Assembly: GCA_014360685.1 (NCBI GenBank)
Contig: JACIXB010000009.1
Span: 1 to 64,000, forward strand
Reading direction: 5' to 3'
Origin: Actinomycetota bacterium
GTDB taxonomy: Bacteria > Actinomycetota > Geothermincolia > Geothermincolales > RBG-13-55-18
Length of the DNA: 64,000 nt
Part shown: positions 49,369-59,521 of the stretch, one piece after another
How positions within the stretch are numbered: the first letter of the stretch is position 1
Layout of the letters: every line of letters begins with the position of its first letter
Translations under genes and position numbers: made by a program
Notes under the pieces: generated by a model
Told to the model about the DNA's origin: nothing
Seen by the model: only the letters and a program-made list of their open reading frames with translations
The model's database searches: none

Positions 49369-52300
49369 ATGGAAATAAACCCCTCTACCCTTAGCGCAAG
49401 GCTCATTGCCTTGGAGAACCTCATCGACAAAGCGAAAGAATCGCTTCAAAACCTTCACGAAAAACTGGGCGCAAACATAGATGAGGCGTGTAGGTTGTTC
49501 AAGGAATTCACCTCACTGATGAAAAAGGTGGAGGAGGATTACTTTTCGCTTTGTCGCGTGGTAAGAGAAAAAGCGCAGGAGTTGGATATCAAGTCACCCC
49601 ATTCCTTCGAAAGCTCCTTGCCGCTTCCCTTGCTGAAGGAGCTCATTTCGGCGATCGAGAGAAAGATGGAAAAGATCAAGGGCGCGAGTGGCGCAAAATC
49701 CAATATATTGCAGGTTTTGGAAAAGGCCACACATATAAACTCGCTCCAACCGGACGAAGAAATAGAGGATGCGCTGGAGAACGTGAGGAAGCTGTGCGGT
49801 GAAGTCAGGGATGCCGTTGAAAAGCTCTTACCGGATGGCATCGGAGAATTGAAAAAGATCGAGGAAAGCGTCCGGAACAAGGAACATCCCGTAAGTGCGC
49901 TGGTATGGTTCGTGGATGAAAACAGGCCCGCGGATACCGATATCGAGGAAAAGCTTTTCGATATAGTGAAGAATGAGTTTGGGTTTAAACTTGCCGCGGC
50001 AGCCATTAAGGGTCAGCTCAAATCGGAGACGCCCGTCAGGGATACTGCACAAGTAATGGAAGACCCGGAAATAGTCGAAGCCAAGGAAGAGGAAACCCAA
50101 GCGCCACAGGCGGAGGAGGCCCAAGCGGAACCGAAAGTAGAAGCTGTTCCCGGGTGCCAGGAATCGGAAGAGGCAAGGCCTGGTAATGATGGAGGGGCGG
50201 CACAGAAAGTCTTGGTCCTGGAAGAGGAGGAGACCGCCAAGCGAACTCCGGTGATTGCGGAAGAGCTCAAGAGGGAGGAAAAACCAGAGACTCAAAGGAT
50301 TGAAATCAAGGTATCTCCCGAGAAACCCATCGAGGAAATCGCGAAGGAAATACTGGAATCGGAAGATGGGCGTGCAGAACGGCTCCTGCATGCGGTGCTG
50401 AAAACGATAAGCGAGGGCAGGTTTGCCCTATCCTACTGGTTGGCGAAGGTGGCCGAGGAAGAGGGCCTTGAGATCGCCTTTCCCAGCTGGATTCCCGAAG
50501 TGCTGGAGATTTTGCCGGTTTTCGGGGGATACAGTGCAGAGATCACCGAGTTCTTGAGGGATAGGTACAAGCACTACAACCCGGGGATTCTTGATGACGA
50601 AGACAACGAGAAAAAACAGGCCATGTCCATTTTGCTTTTCTCCACGGCCATCAAGCCGGCATTGGTGGCTCCCCATATTGGCGCTTCGGGTATGCTTCGC
50701 AGTCTGCGAAATCTTCCCGACAGCATGTACGACCTGAGCTTGGCTGTGGCCGATTGCTCTGACAGGGGGATCGTGTTTCATCCGGATGTGATCTCCAGCG
50801 TCGTGGACGAACTTCAAACCCAGATGCGCCTGAAGGATATTGCCGAGAGGGCGAGTGGATGGCTGAAGGAGGCAAGGGATAGGAAGAACATATTCCAGAA
50901 AGCGGGGAGCCTGTGGCGTTACTGGTTTACCCCTGGTAAATTGCTGCACGGACTCCTTACGCCGGTGGCGGAAAATGACGGGCGGAAGGCGAAAGAAGTC
51001 CAAGCCCTTATCCAGTCAATAGAAGATGAAAAAAGCTTTCAGAGGATCATTGAAAACACCCTGAAAGAAATCAGGAAAACCGGAAAGCCGATAAGGATCG
51101 AAGCAAAGGCGCTGAGGCAAATCAAAATGCACGCCAACGAAGCGGTGGACATCGCCAGCGAGTGGCTGAATCTTTTAAGGATGGAAGACAGTGGAAAGGA
51201 CCAGGAAAGGGTCGGTACCGTCCGGCGTGAGTGGCAAAAGATCAAGGTATTGCTGGACAGGGCACTGGAGGATATAAGGGCCCTCGACGATAGTCGTAGC
51301 GCCTGGATGGCCGCGGCGAAGAAAGCATGCGTCCTCATGCTGGAGGATCTCGTGGATTACCTCGAAAACGGTAGTTACAGGCCGGCTACCGGGTTGTTGC
51401 CCCTTCCATTTCTCAGGCTACCCTTGCTTCGCATGAAGGGCTGGCCGGAGGGTTTGCCGAAGCCCCTTGATGAAGACTGGGTTCCACCTCTGTCGTTGTT
51501 GTTGAAATGCCTGTCGGAGCCGCTCTATGGACCCGAAGAGGCAGCGGCTAGATTAATGGAAAGAGGGCGTTTCGACTTGCTGGCGGAACTCGTGAAGGTC
51601 CATGAAAAGGTCCGACTCGGGAGCATCGTCGAGCCGCGTAGTATCCAAGAATCTAAAAGAGCATTTAGGATCCGGTTGAGCGAAGAGGTGTCCAGGGTCC
51701 GCCAGGTGGTGGAAGAGGCAGTCTTGGTGGATGCGATCGACGATGTGGCCAGATCGGCGTTCATGCAGGTATTGGAATCACTGGCAAGTGAAGGAGTGGA
51801 GGATTACGAGTCGGCGTTCGTTAGGTTGCGAGAGATAGAAAAGAAAGTTGAGGAAAGCAAGCAAAGGCTTAAGGGAGACCTGGAGAAGCGGCTTGAGGCC
51901 ATAGATAACAAGGATGAAGAAAAAACACGCATAAGAAACGCGTTGGATCAGAGCGATTTCGCCGTGGCGAGCGAACTGATCGAGATGCTCGAAAAGGGCG
52001 AGACGATAGAGGAAGCCTCTAAACTTGAAAGGGAAGATTATTTCGAGTTCTTCAAAAACATCTCGAAACTGGAAGCGATTTTGGTTGATAACGAGGGTTC
52101 GAGCCATGCCGCGCAAAGGATCGCAGATATACTGAGAAGTAAGAGGCAGATAGGAAGCATCGACCTGGCTAGGTTGACGAGCGGCAACATAAGAGACGCC
52201 GAGAGGCTTTTGAATTCGTGGTTTTTCCTTAAAAAGGGGCCGGGCGGCGAAACAATCGCCGTGTTGAGGGACATACTCCTGAGCGCTGGATTCGACGCCG

Positions 52301-54828
52301 AAACGATCGAGCCGGCAAGGATCATCAATAAGAATGCACGAACGTATAGGTTGCGGACGGCAAACGTTCCGGTCTCCCCGGTTCATCAGTTCGGTTCCAA
52401 CGCCGACAGGTCCTATCAACTTCTCTGCCTGTGGGAGAGGCCTGCCGAAAAGGATATCCTCAGTTATGTGAAGGAATATTGCAGGGAAAGACCCACGATC
52501 GTGTTCTTCTTCGGCAGGTTGAGCCAGTTTTCCAGGCAAGAACTGTCCAGAATGACATGGGAAGAGACAACCCCACCTTTTATCGTGGTCGATGACCTGG
52601 TTATTCTTTACCTTTGCACTGTCAGGGGGGATAAGCGCGCAGCATTGTTCAGAAGCACGCTTCCCCTTATAGGCGTCAATCCTTTTGTCCCGGAGGCAAG
52701 GGCTAATGTTCCGCCGGAGATATTTTTCGGAAGGGAAAAGGAAAAGGCTTCCATCATCGACCCCCGGGGATCGAGTTTCATATACGGGGGAAGGCAGTTC
52801 GGGAAATCCGCGCTTATGAAAAACGTCGTCCGGGATTTCCACGATCCGGAAAGTGGAAGAATCGCGATCTATATCGATCTAAAGAGCAGGGGAATAGGAC
52901 ATGACCGTAGCATAAACGAGATATGGGACGTACTGTTCGATGCCTTGAGAAGCAACGACGTAATCCCACGGGCAGCGACCAAGATCAGCAACAGGGATAA
53001 AATCTACGAATATGTCAAAAGATGGCTTTCCGAGGACAGGGAGAGAAGGATACTGTTGATGCTCGATGAAGCTGACGAGTTCTTGCGCCAGGACGCGAAA
53101 GGAGTGCAAGGCCAAAAGGGCAGCGAGTTCGTCATAGTCAGTGCACTGAAAGGGTGGCAGGATGAGTTCGAGGGCCGCGTAAAGATAGTATTTGCGGGCT
53201 TGCACAGCGTTCAAAGGTTCTGGAGAATCCCGAACCAGCCGCTGGCCCACCTGGGATTCCCGATCTCCATCGGTCCTTTGAATCCAGGGGACGCTGCCAA
53301 GCTTATCAACAGGCCGTTTAAATACGCGGGATTTGAGTTCGAGGATCAGAACGCCGTCAGAAGGATCCTTTCACACACCAACTATCAACCCCTCCTCATA
53401 CAGATATACTGCGACAGGCTCTTCAGGCACATGATGAAGAAGAGGAGATCGGACGAAAAGAGCGACCTCCCTCCTTACGTGATAACCAGCGCGGATGTCG
53501 ATGCGGTTTACAATGAGCAGGATTTGCGCAGGTTGATAAAAGAGCGGTTTGAGCTGACGCTGCAGTTGGATCCGTGGTTTGAGTTGTTGTCGTATATTTT
53601 CGCGTATAAGCACGTTACCGGTGAACTTGACCATCGTGGTCTTTCCGATGCGGACGTGGAAATGGAGGCGCGCTATTGGTGGGAAGAGGGGATGAAGGGC
53701 GCCGACCCGGATTGGGTTACCGGTCTGCTGGACGAAATGATAGGGTTGGGGTTGCTGGTGCGGGATGAGGCCAAACGGTATCGGTTGAGAAGCCCCAACG
53801 TGGTCCGGCTTCTCGGGAGCCATGAGGATATAGAAAGGGTCCTGCTTTCATTCGCGGACCGCCATCCGGATTTCGATAGAGGACCCGCGATCAACAGAAG
53901 GAGATTGTACGACGATCCGAGCAGAAGAAGCCCGTTGACCCTTTCGCAAGAAGCAAACATCCTTGAGGACCGCAACAGTGTGCTCGTTATCGCGGGTTGC
54001 GTCGCCAGCGGGATCGACAGGCTTTTCGATGCTCTCAACGAGGTTTCCTTCACTGGGAACAAGTCAAGGATAGTCCGGCAGCTTAGCGAGGTCCCGGCCG
54101 GAGAAAGGGAGTTTACGAACAGTTTGGATCTTAAAAACAGAAACGCGCGGCCTGGTCTCAGCATATATTTGATCCCGGGTAGCTATTTGAAAGGGAATCT
54201 TGTTGAAGCGGCACTGGATTTTTCGCAAAAGAGGTACGCCAACAAGTTCTTCAAGGTAGCTTTCTTTTCGGATGACCGGGATTTTATTCGTTGGGTCAGG
54301 GATGCGGGAGTAAGGGAGATTGAAAGATTGAAGGAGAAAGGCCTTGAAAACGTTTTTCTCCGTCCTTGGAATAAAGATATGCTCAGGAACTGGTGTTGGG
54401 ACCTGGAGCTCAACCTGAATCAGAGCAACATCGAGCAATTGATGGACCTCACCGGAGGTTTCCCGGTGTTTGTCGAAAGATTTTATGAAGCGCTTTCGGA
54501 TAGGGAGGGCGCAGTCGATGATGCGTTCGCGGTCATCAAGAGCGAGATGTACGGCTCGAACACGGCCATCGCTGCTTTGAAATCGGCATGCGGCTTTTCA
54601 AGCCTCTGGCCAAACGCGTTAGGTTGCCTGAACTTACTGGCGGAATATCAAAGCCCTGTGACCGAAGAAGAGTTCCGTGAACTGTGCGCTGAGGAATTCG
54701 CCGATTTTAAAGAGATATTTTACTGCCTGGATAGCTTGTCCTTGATCGTCAAAGACGATGAAGGACTGTTCCTTCCGAATCCCGTGGTGCGCCACATCCT
54801 GGCCCTGGAAGCCCGTGGAATCTCGTGA
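49369..54828 (+). CDS. Giant STAND-like ATPase, 1819 residues
   Basis: The N-terminal 350 residues are helical and Glu/Lys-rich (coiled coil and an acidic linker). A long helical region follows (about 350-980), then a small alpha/beta domain (about 1000-1090; IVFFFGR and PFIVVDDLVIL). The NTPase module starts with NPFVPEA and FFGREKE, with Walker A GGRQFGKSA (about 1140) and Walker B LLMLDEADEF (about 1228), and continues with winged-helix-like segments. A second degenerate module may lie at 1530-1819. The NPF...FFGR...GGRQxGKS pattern fits STAND/NACHT-like signalling ATPases, many of which sense phage. GC is lower than the flanks. Confidence 0.7.
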   Translation: MEINPSTLSARLIALENLIDKAKESLQNLHEKLGANIDEACRLFKEFTSLMKKVEEDYFSLCRVVREKAQELDIKSPHSFESSLPLPLLKELISAIERKMEKIKGASGAKSNILQVLEKATHINSLQPDEEIEDALENVRKLCGEVRDAVEKLLPDGIGELKKIEESVRNKEHPVSALVWFVDENRPADTDIEEKLFDIVKNEFGFKLAAAAIKGQLKSETPVRDTAQVMEDPEIVEAKEEETQAPQAEEAQAEPKVEAVPGCQESEEARPGNDGGAAQKVLVLEEEETAKRTPVIAEELKREEKPETQRIEIKVSPEKPIEEIAKEILESEDGRAERLLHAVLKTISEGRFALSYWLAKVAEEEGLEIAFPSWIPEVLEILPVFGGYSAEITEFLRDRYKHYNPGILDDEDNEKKQAMSILLFSTAIKPALVAPHIGASGMLRSLRNLPDSMYDLSLAVADCSDRGIVFHPDVISSVVDELQTQMRLKDIAERASGWLKEARDRKNIFQKAGSLWRYWFTPGKLLHGLLTPVAENDGRKAKEVQALIQSIEDEKSFQRIIENTLKEIRKTGKPIRIEAKALRQIKMHANEAVDIASEWLNLLRMEDSGKDQERVGTVRREWQKIKVLLDRALEDIRALDDSRSAWMAAAKKACVLMLEDLVDYLENGSYRPATGLLPLPFLRLPLLRMKGWPEGLPKPLDEDWVPPLSLLLKCLSEPLYGPEEAAARLMERGRFDLLAELVKVHEKVRLGSIVEPRSIQESKRAFRIRLSEEVSRVRQVVEEAVLVDAIDDVARSAFMQVLESLASEGVEDYESAFVRLREIEKKVEESKQRLKGDLEKRLEAIDNKDEEKTRIRNALDQSDFAVASELIEMLEKGETIEEASKLEREDYFEFFKNISKLEAILVDNEGSSHAAQRIADILRSKRQIGSIDLARLTSGNIRDAERLLNSWFFLKKGPGGETIAVLRDILLSAGFDAETIEPARIINKNARTYRLRTANVPVSPVHQFGSNADRSYQLLCLWERPAEKDILSYVKEYCRERPTIVFFFGRLSQFSRQELSRMTWEETTPPFIVVDDLVILYLCTVRGDKRAALFRSTLPLIGVNPFVPEARANVPPEIFFGREKEKASIIDPRGSSFIYGGRQFGKSALMKNVVRDFHDPESGRIAIYIDLKSRGIGHDRSINEIWDVLFDALRSNDVIPRAATKISNRDKIYEYVKRWLSEDRERRILLMLDEADEFLRQDAKGVQGQKGSEFVIVSALKGWQDEFEGRVKIVFAGLHSVQRFWRIPNQPLAHLGFPISIGPLNPGDAAKLINRPFKYAGFEFEDQNAVRRILSHTNYQPLLIQIYCDRLFRHMMKKRRSDEKSDLPPYVITSADVDAVYNEQDLRRLIKERFELTLQLDPWFELLSYIFAYKHVTGELDHRGLSDADVEMEARYWWEEGMKGADPDWVTGLLDEMIGLGLLVRDEAKRYRLRSPNVVRLLGSHEDIERVLLSFADRHPDFDRGPAINRRRLYDDPSRRSPLTLSQEANILEDRNSVLVIAGCVASGIDRLFDALNEVSFTGNKSRIVRQLSEVPAGEREFTNSLDLKNRNARPGLSIYLIPGSYLKGNLVEAALDFSQKRYANKFFKVAFFSDDRDFIRWVRDAGVREIERLKEKGLENVFLRPWNKDMLRNWCWDLELNLNQSNIEQLMDLTGGFPVFVERFYEALSDREGAVDDAFAVIKSEMYGSNTAIAALKSACGFSSLWPNALGCLNLLAEYQSPVTEEEFRELCAEEFADFKEIFYCLDSLSLIVKDDEGLFLPNPVVRHILALEARGIS

Positions 54829-54851
54829 ATGGCATTATGGCCTTCCGGAGA

Positions 54852-54891
54852 TGCCCGATATCCATGTGCCGGCATGTTGAAATATCGGGCA
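54852..54891. other. Perfect 10-bp inverted repeat after the ATPase gene
   Basis: TGCCCGATAT (54852-54861) and ATATCGGGCA (54882-54891) are exact reverse complements around a 20-base loop that itself contains CATG...CATG and GCCGGC. There is no T-tract, so it may be a factor-binding site or an mRNA 3'-end hairpin for the ATPase gene. Confidence 0.55.
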
Positions 54892-55056
54892 AGGAACATT
54901 GGCGTAAAAAGCTAATGGGCGAAATGCGGCCAAGGGGGGACAGCCCCCAGTGAAAAGGAATGCCTCTTTGGCCCTTTTTATCGGGGGAAGGGGACGAGAA
55001 GCCGCAGGAAAAGGCTGCAATTCGGGCGGAATGCCGCAAGGGAACATGGACGAGAA

Positions 55057-55085
55057 GGCCCCGCCGGGGTATCCCTGGCGGGGCC
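55057..55085 (-). terminator. GC-rich terminator hairpin of the acyl-CoA operon
   Basis: GGCCCCGCC (55057-55065) pairs with GGCGGGGCC (55077-55085), extended inside the loop by further G-C pairs. On the minus strand it follows the last operon gene by 34 bases, though its T-tail is weak. Confidence 0.6.
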
Positions 55086-55119
55086 CCGTGGTTATAACCA
55101 AGGCCCTGACCCGTGCCCG

Positions 55120-56769
55120 TCAGCCCTCCGCGTACTTTTCCTGCACCAGCCGCCGGAGGATCTTGCCCGCGCCGCTCTTGGGGAGGGAGTCCACGAAGAC
55201 CACCCTCCGCGGATACTTGTAGGCGGACATCTTCTCCCGGCACCAATCTATGAACTCCTCCTCGGTGACCTTCCCCTTGTACTCGGGCTTCAGCACCACC
55301 ACCGCCACTGGCTCCTCGCCGCGGTAAGGGTGCCTGCCGCCGATGGTGGTGGCCTCGGCCACCGCGGGATGCCTATACAGGAAGTTGTCGATCTCCGCCA
55401 GGAACACCGTGTAACCGGAGACCTTGATCATCTCCTTCCGCCGCCCCACTATGGAGACCACGCCCTCCTCGCTGACCTTGGCGATGTCTCCCGTCCTCAA
55501 CCACCCATCCCCGGAAAGCACCTGGGCCGTCTGTTCTGGGGCCTGCCAGTACCCCTTCATGACGTAGGGTCCCTTGACCCACAGCTCCCCTTCCTCCTCG
55601 AAGCCGAGCTCGCGCTCCTCGTCCTCGGGATCGGTCACCTTGATGTCCAGCCAGTAGAGCGGACAGCCCACCGTGCCCGGCCTGTGTATGGAATGCGTGT
55701 TGCCGATTATGCCCCCCGTGGCCTCGCTCAGCCCGTATCCCTCGTAGATCTTGGTCCCCGTGACCTCCTCCCACTTGGCGTGGATGTCCAGGGGCACCGG
55801 CGCCCCTCCGGATATGACGTAGCGGAGGGAGCTGAAATCGTATTCCGACACGTTGGGCAGGAAAATCACGGCCATGTTGATGGGAGCGATGGTCACCCAC
55901 ACGGTGGCCTTGTACCTCATGATGGACTCAAGGGTGGCCGCGAGGTCGAACCGCGTGAAGAGGACGATCTTGCCCCCCGCGGCCAGGGCCGGGTTCATGC
56001 ATATGTCCAGGCCGGTGATGTGGAAGAGGGGGAGCACGATGATGTGCACGTCCTCGGAGGAATAACGGTAGATGTGCCGGATGGCAGCCCCGTGCCAAGC
56101 CAGGTTGGCGTGGGTGAGCATGGCGCCCTTGGGATACCCCGTGGTCCCCGCCGTGTACTGGAGCATGGCCAGGTCCTCCAGGCTCACCTCCACTTCCCTC
56201 GGTCCCGCCTTGCCATTCTTTACCAGTTCCAAAAAGTCGCGGCTTTGGGGCGGCGGGTTTTTCTCCGTGCTCATAGTGGGGTGCAGGGGGATGGAGGGCT
56301 CCTCGGGCAGGTAGTCCAGGAAGGCGGTGGAGACGAGCTCCCGCACCGGCGAATCACCCCTTACCTTCTCGAAGGTGGGGTAAAGCGATTCCTCGATGAA
56401 CAGCACCTTGATCCCCGCGTCCTGCAGCTCGTAGCGCAGCTCGTCCTCCTTGAACATGGGGCTGCAGGCGACCGCCACCCCGCCCGCCTTGAGTATCCCG
56501 TAATAGGCCATCACGAACTGCGGGCAGTTCTCCATGTAGAGGCCCACGCGGTCGCCTTTCTCCACCCCCATCTCCGCCAGGGAGGCGGCCAGGGCGTCCG
56601 AGGCCTCGTCCAGCTCCCGGTAGGTTATCTCCCTTCCGTAGTAGATGATGGCCACCCTGTCCGGCGCCCTCTCCGCCCAGTATCCCAGGTTATGGAAAAT
56701 GGGCTTCTCGGGTACCGGGGGGAGGAACGGCTCCTGCTTAGGCCACTTGTCTTCCCATACTCTTTCCAT
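55120..56769 (-). CDS. AMP-dependent acyl-CoA synthetase/ligase
   Basis: This protein of about 549 residues is of the ANL superfamily. It would activate a carboxylic acid with ATP to an acyl-AMP and then load it on CoA. The P-loop-like motif YTAGTTGYPKGAM, the YGLSEATG motif, the WLRTGD hinge Asp, GRRKEMIKVSGY and the C-terminal catalytic Lys in SGAGKILRR are all present. It is the last gene of the operon. The ATG at 56769, just after GGGGGAAG, is chosen over a GTG at 56784. Medium- or long-chain fatty acid or aromatic substrates are possible. Confidence 0.88.
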   Translation of the reverse strand: MERVWEDKWPKQEPFLPPVPEKPIFHNLGYWAERAPDRVAIIYYGREITYRELDEASDALAASLAEMGVEKGDRVGLYMENCPQFVMAYYGILKAGGVAVACSPMFKEDELRYELQDAGIKVLFIEESLYPTFEKVRGDSPVRELVSTAFLDYLPEEPSIPLHPTMSTEKNPPPQSRDFLELVKNGKAGPREVEVSLEDLAMLQYTAGTTGYPKGAMLTHANLAWHGAAIRHIYRYSSEDVHIIVLPLFHITGLDICMNPALAAGGKIVLFTRFDLAATLESIMRYKATVWVTIAPINMAVIFLPNVSEYDFSSLRYVISGGAPVPLDIHAKWEEVTGTKIYEGYGLSEATGGIIGNTHSIHRPGTVGCPLYWLDIKVTDPEDEERELGFEEEGELWVKGPYVMKGYWQAPEQTAQVLSGDGWLRTGDIAKVSEEGVVSIVGRRKEMIKVSGYTVFLAEIDNFLYRHPAVAEATTIGGRHPYRGEEPVAVVVLKPEYKGKVTEEEFIDWCREKMSAYKYPRRVVFVDSLPKSGAGKILRRLVQEKYAEG

Positions 56770-56804
56770 CGCTTCCCCCTTCACTCACTCCAAGAGGCTT
56801 TCCT

Positions 56805-57782
56805 TTACCCACGCGCCTCTCCGGTCGAAGCCGGCTGCCCCGCGCCCTCCCGCGCCCGGTCCAGGCCCGGCAAGCGCGCCACGACGCGGTAGTACTCCTC
56901 CACGATCTCCTCCACGATATTCTTGGCCCCCTTTATCTCCCGGGTCTGCGCCACGCTTTGACCGGCGCTCCACAGGTCCTTCCACGCCGGCGAATCCGCA
57001 GCCAGCGGGCGCTCCACGCCCTGGATGGAGGAGGCTATCCAATTGGCGGGATTACCCGTGACGCGGTCGGTGCACACGATGTCCTCGGGTGACGCCTCCA
57101 GCACCGCCCGCTTGTAGGCGGGGGAGGCCACCGCCTCGGTTGAGGCTATAAGGCGGGTGCCCACCACCGCCCCGCACGCTCCCAGCGCCAGGGCCGCCGC
57201 CAGCTGGGAGCCGGTGGCCACCCCGCCCGCGGCGATCACCGGCAGGCCCGTCTCCCTGGCCAGGTAGGGCACCAGGACCATGGTGCTGATATGCCCCCCG
57301 TGGCCCCCCGCGCCCGAGCCCACCGCTATCAGGCCGTCCACCCCGGCCTGGGCCGCCGTCCTCGCCTGGCGGAGGTTGATGACGCAGGCCAGGACGGTGC
57401 CGCCCTTGGCGTGCACCTCCTCCACCACCCGGGCGGGGTTGCCCAGCGAGGTGATGATGATCTTTACCTCTTGGCGCAGGCAGGCCCGCAGGGATTCCCG
57501 CCAGGGAAATTTTTCCGAGAGGTGCAGGTTGGCGCCCACCGGCCTTCGCGTGAGCCGTCGGACGCGTTCCAGCGCCTCGTCCAAGGATTCCTGGGTGGGA
57601 TAGTTGGTGGTGGCCAGGCAACCCAGGCCACCCGCCTCGGACACCGCGGCGGCCAACTCCTCGTAGGTGATCTTGAACATGGGGGCCCCGATGACCGGGT
57701 AGTCCACGCCCGCCCTCTCCGTCAGCCAGGTGGGTATGGGAGGGAGGCCGCCCCCCGGTCCGGCGAGGTTCTGGCCCCCCAA
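56805..57782 (-). CDS. Nitronate monooxygenase / 2-nitropropane dioxygenase-like protein
   Basis: A 325-residue FMN-binding TIM barrel. APMF near the N-terminus, the GSGAGGHGGH loop and the phosphate-binding GGVATGSQLAAALALGACGAVVGTR are typical of the NMO/enoyl-ACP reductase II group. In lipid operons such proteins may act as enoyl reductases rather than on nitronates. The start is a TTG at 57782, preceded by GAGGAGGGC and almost touching the upstream gene's stop, so the two are coupled. Confidence 0.85.
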   Translation of the reverse strand: MGGQNLAGPGGGLPPIPTWLTERAGVDYPVIGAPMFKITYEELAAAVSEAGGLGCLATTNYPTQESLDEALERVRRLTRRPVGANLHLSEKFPWRESLRACLRQEVKIIITSLGNPARVVEEVHAKGGTVLACVINLRQARTAAQAGVDGLIAVGSGAGGHGGHISTMVLVPYLARETGLPVIAAGGVATGSQLAAALALGACGAVVGTRLIASTEAVASPAYKRAVLEASPEDIVCTDRVTGNPANWIASSIQGVERPLAADSPAWKDLWSAGQSVAQTREIKGAKNIVEEIVEEYYRVVARLPGLDRAREGAGQPASTGEARG

Positions 57783-57784
57783 GT

Positions 57785-59500
57785 TCAGCCCTCCTCGGCC
57801 TGCCCGCGGATCATCTCCCGGATCTTGGACTTGATGACCTTGTTGAGCGGGTTGCGGGGCAAACTCTCCACGACGATCAGCTTCTCCGGGTACTTGTACT
57901 TGGCGATGTCCTTTTCCGCCAGGAAGGCGTTGATCTCCTCCAGGGTGACCTCCTCACCCTGGACGGGCACCACCACGACGCACACCCGCTCCCCCAGGCG
58001 CTCGTCGGGGTACCCCACCGCCGCCACCTCGGCCACCTTGGGATGCTCCACCACCAGCGTCTCGATCTCCTCGGGGCTTATGTTCACCCCTCCCCGGATT
58101 ATCAGGTCCTTGTACCGGCCGTGGAAACGGTAGCGGTCCATGTTCTCTCCCTCGATGGAGAAGAGGTCACCCGAGCGGTAGTAGCCGTCCTTGTCGAAGG
58201 CCTTCTCGGTGAGCTCCGGCTGCCGGTAATAACCGGAGAAGACGGTGGGGCCGGCGAAGCGCAGCTCCCCCACCACCCCCTTCTCCTCGATGACCTTCTC
58301 CGTCTCCGGGTCGACCAGCCTGGTGCGGAAACCCTGCACGGCCTTTGCCTTCCAGGAGATGCCCTCCACGCCGAAACGGGGGAAGTACTTCGCCCTCTCG
58401 TAGGGGTCCGGGATGTCCTTGGGGCTGCTGTACAGGGCCACGCCCTCGTTGGAGGCGAAGAAATTCACGATCCCTATCCCGAATTCGTTCTGGAACTTGG
58501 CCACCATCCACTCCGAGAGCGGTGCGGAGCCCGAGCCGATGACCTTCAGGTCGCCCTTGTCCATCTCCGCCCACTGGGGAGATTTGGCCAGGGCGTCCAG
58601 GAGGGCGGGAGGGGCCAGCGTGTAATAGACCCGCTCTTTCACCAGCTGCTGCAGGAAGACCATCAGGTCAAACGGGTGGTGCAGGACCATCTTGCCCCCG
58701 GTTATCACCCAGGGGACGAGCACCGCTCCCAGGCCGGCCATGTTGATGGCCGGGAACAGGGAGAGGTAAACGCACTCCTCGTCGGGGAGGAAGGACTCCA
58801 CGGCCGCCCTGGAGATGGCCAGCCAGTGGTTGTGGCTGCGCGGCACCGCCTTGGGATCCGCCTCGGTACCCGAGGTCCAGCAGATGGTGAAAACCTCGTT
58901 GGCGTCGGGACGCCTTTCCTCGAGGCGCTTCCGCTCCTCCCTGGATATGTCCCCACCCTCCAGCAGGTCCTGGAAACGCAGGGCATCCTCCGCGGCGCCC
59001 GCCCCGACCACGATCAACCGCCCCAAACCCGGAAAGTCAGCCTTGAGCTCCCCCGCCATCTCCAGGTGCGAGAATCCGTGGAACTCGCGCGGGACCACCA
59101 TCATGGTGGCCTCGGTCAAAGCCAGCGCGTGGCGTATCTCGTGGGTCCTCCACTGCATGGGCAGGGGACTGGGTACGCCTCCCGCCCTGGCCACGGCGAA
59201 GAGGGTTATCACCAGCTCCGCCGTGTTGGGGAGCTGGACGAGGACCACGTCGTCCTTGCCCAGCCCCAATTCCATGAGGGAGATGGCCAGGCGGTCGATA
59301 TCCCTGGTTATCTCCCGATAGGTCATGCGGCGCGGCTCGAGTCCGACGAGATCCGCCTTGTTATAGGGATCCACCAGGGCTTCCATTTCCGGCCTTTGCT
59401 CCGCCCTGGCGTAGAGCAGGTCAAGGATGTTCTCCCTCCCCCACCATCCCTTGCCCTCGTATTCCTCGATCAGTTCCCGCTGCACCAGGATCACGCTCAT
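57785..59500 (-). CDS. AMP-dependent acyl-CoA synthetase/ligase
   Basis: About 571 residues and a second ANL enzyme in the same operon, only distantly similar to the other. The phosphate-binding motif is CWTSGTEADPKAVP, the YRSGD hinge is present, and the tail has the RGGVNISPEEIE motif and catalytic Lys in NPLNKVIKS. The WTSGTEADPK form points to a 2,3-dihydroxybenzoate/benzoate or medium-chain type ligase. ATG 59500 is used; GTG starts flank it on both sides. Confidence 0.87.
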   Translation of the reverse strand: MSVILVQRELIEEYEGKGWWGRENILDLLYARAEQRPEMEALVDPYNKADLVGLEPRRMTYREITRDIDRLAISLMELGLGKDDVVLVQLPNTAELVITLFAVARAGGVPSPLPMQWRTHEIRHALALTEATMMVVPREFHGFSHLEMAGELKADFPGLGRLIVVGAGAAEDALRFQDLLEGGDISREERKRLEERRPDANEVFTICWTSGTEADPKAVPRSHNHWLAISRAAVESFLPDEECVYLSLFPAINMAGLGAVLVPWVITGGKMVLHHPFDLMVFLQQLVKERVYYTLAPPALLDALAKSPQWAEMDKGDLKVIGSGSAPLSEWMVAKFQNEFGIGIVNFFASNEGVALYSSPKDIPDPYERAKYFPRFGVEGISWKAKAVQGFRTRLVDPETEKVIEEKGVVGELRFAGPTVFSGYYRQPELTEKAFDKDGYYRSGDLFSIEGENMDRYRFHGRYKDLIIRGGVNISPEEIETLVVEHPKVAEVAAVGYPDERLGERVCVVVVPVQGEEVTLEEINAFLAEKDIAKYKYPEKLIVVESLPRNPLNKVIKSKIREMIRGQAEEG

Positions 59501-59521
59501 CACCCCCTAAACCGACTTGCC

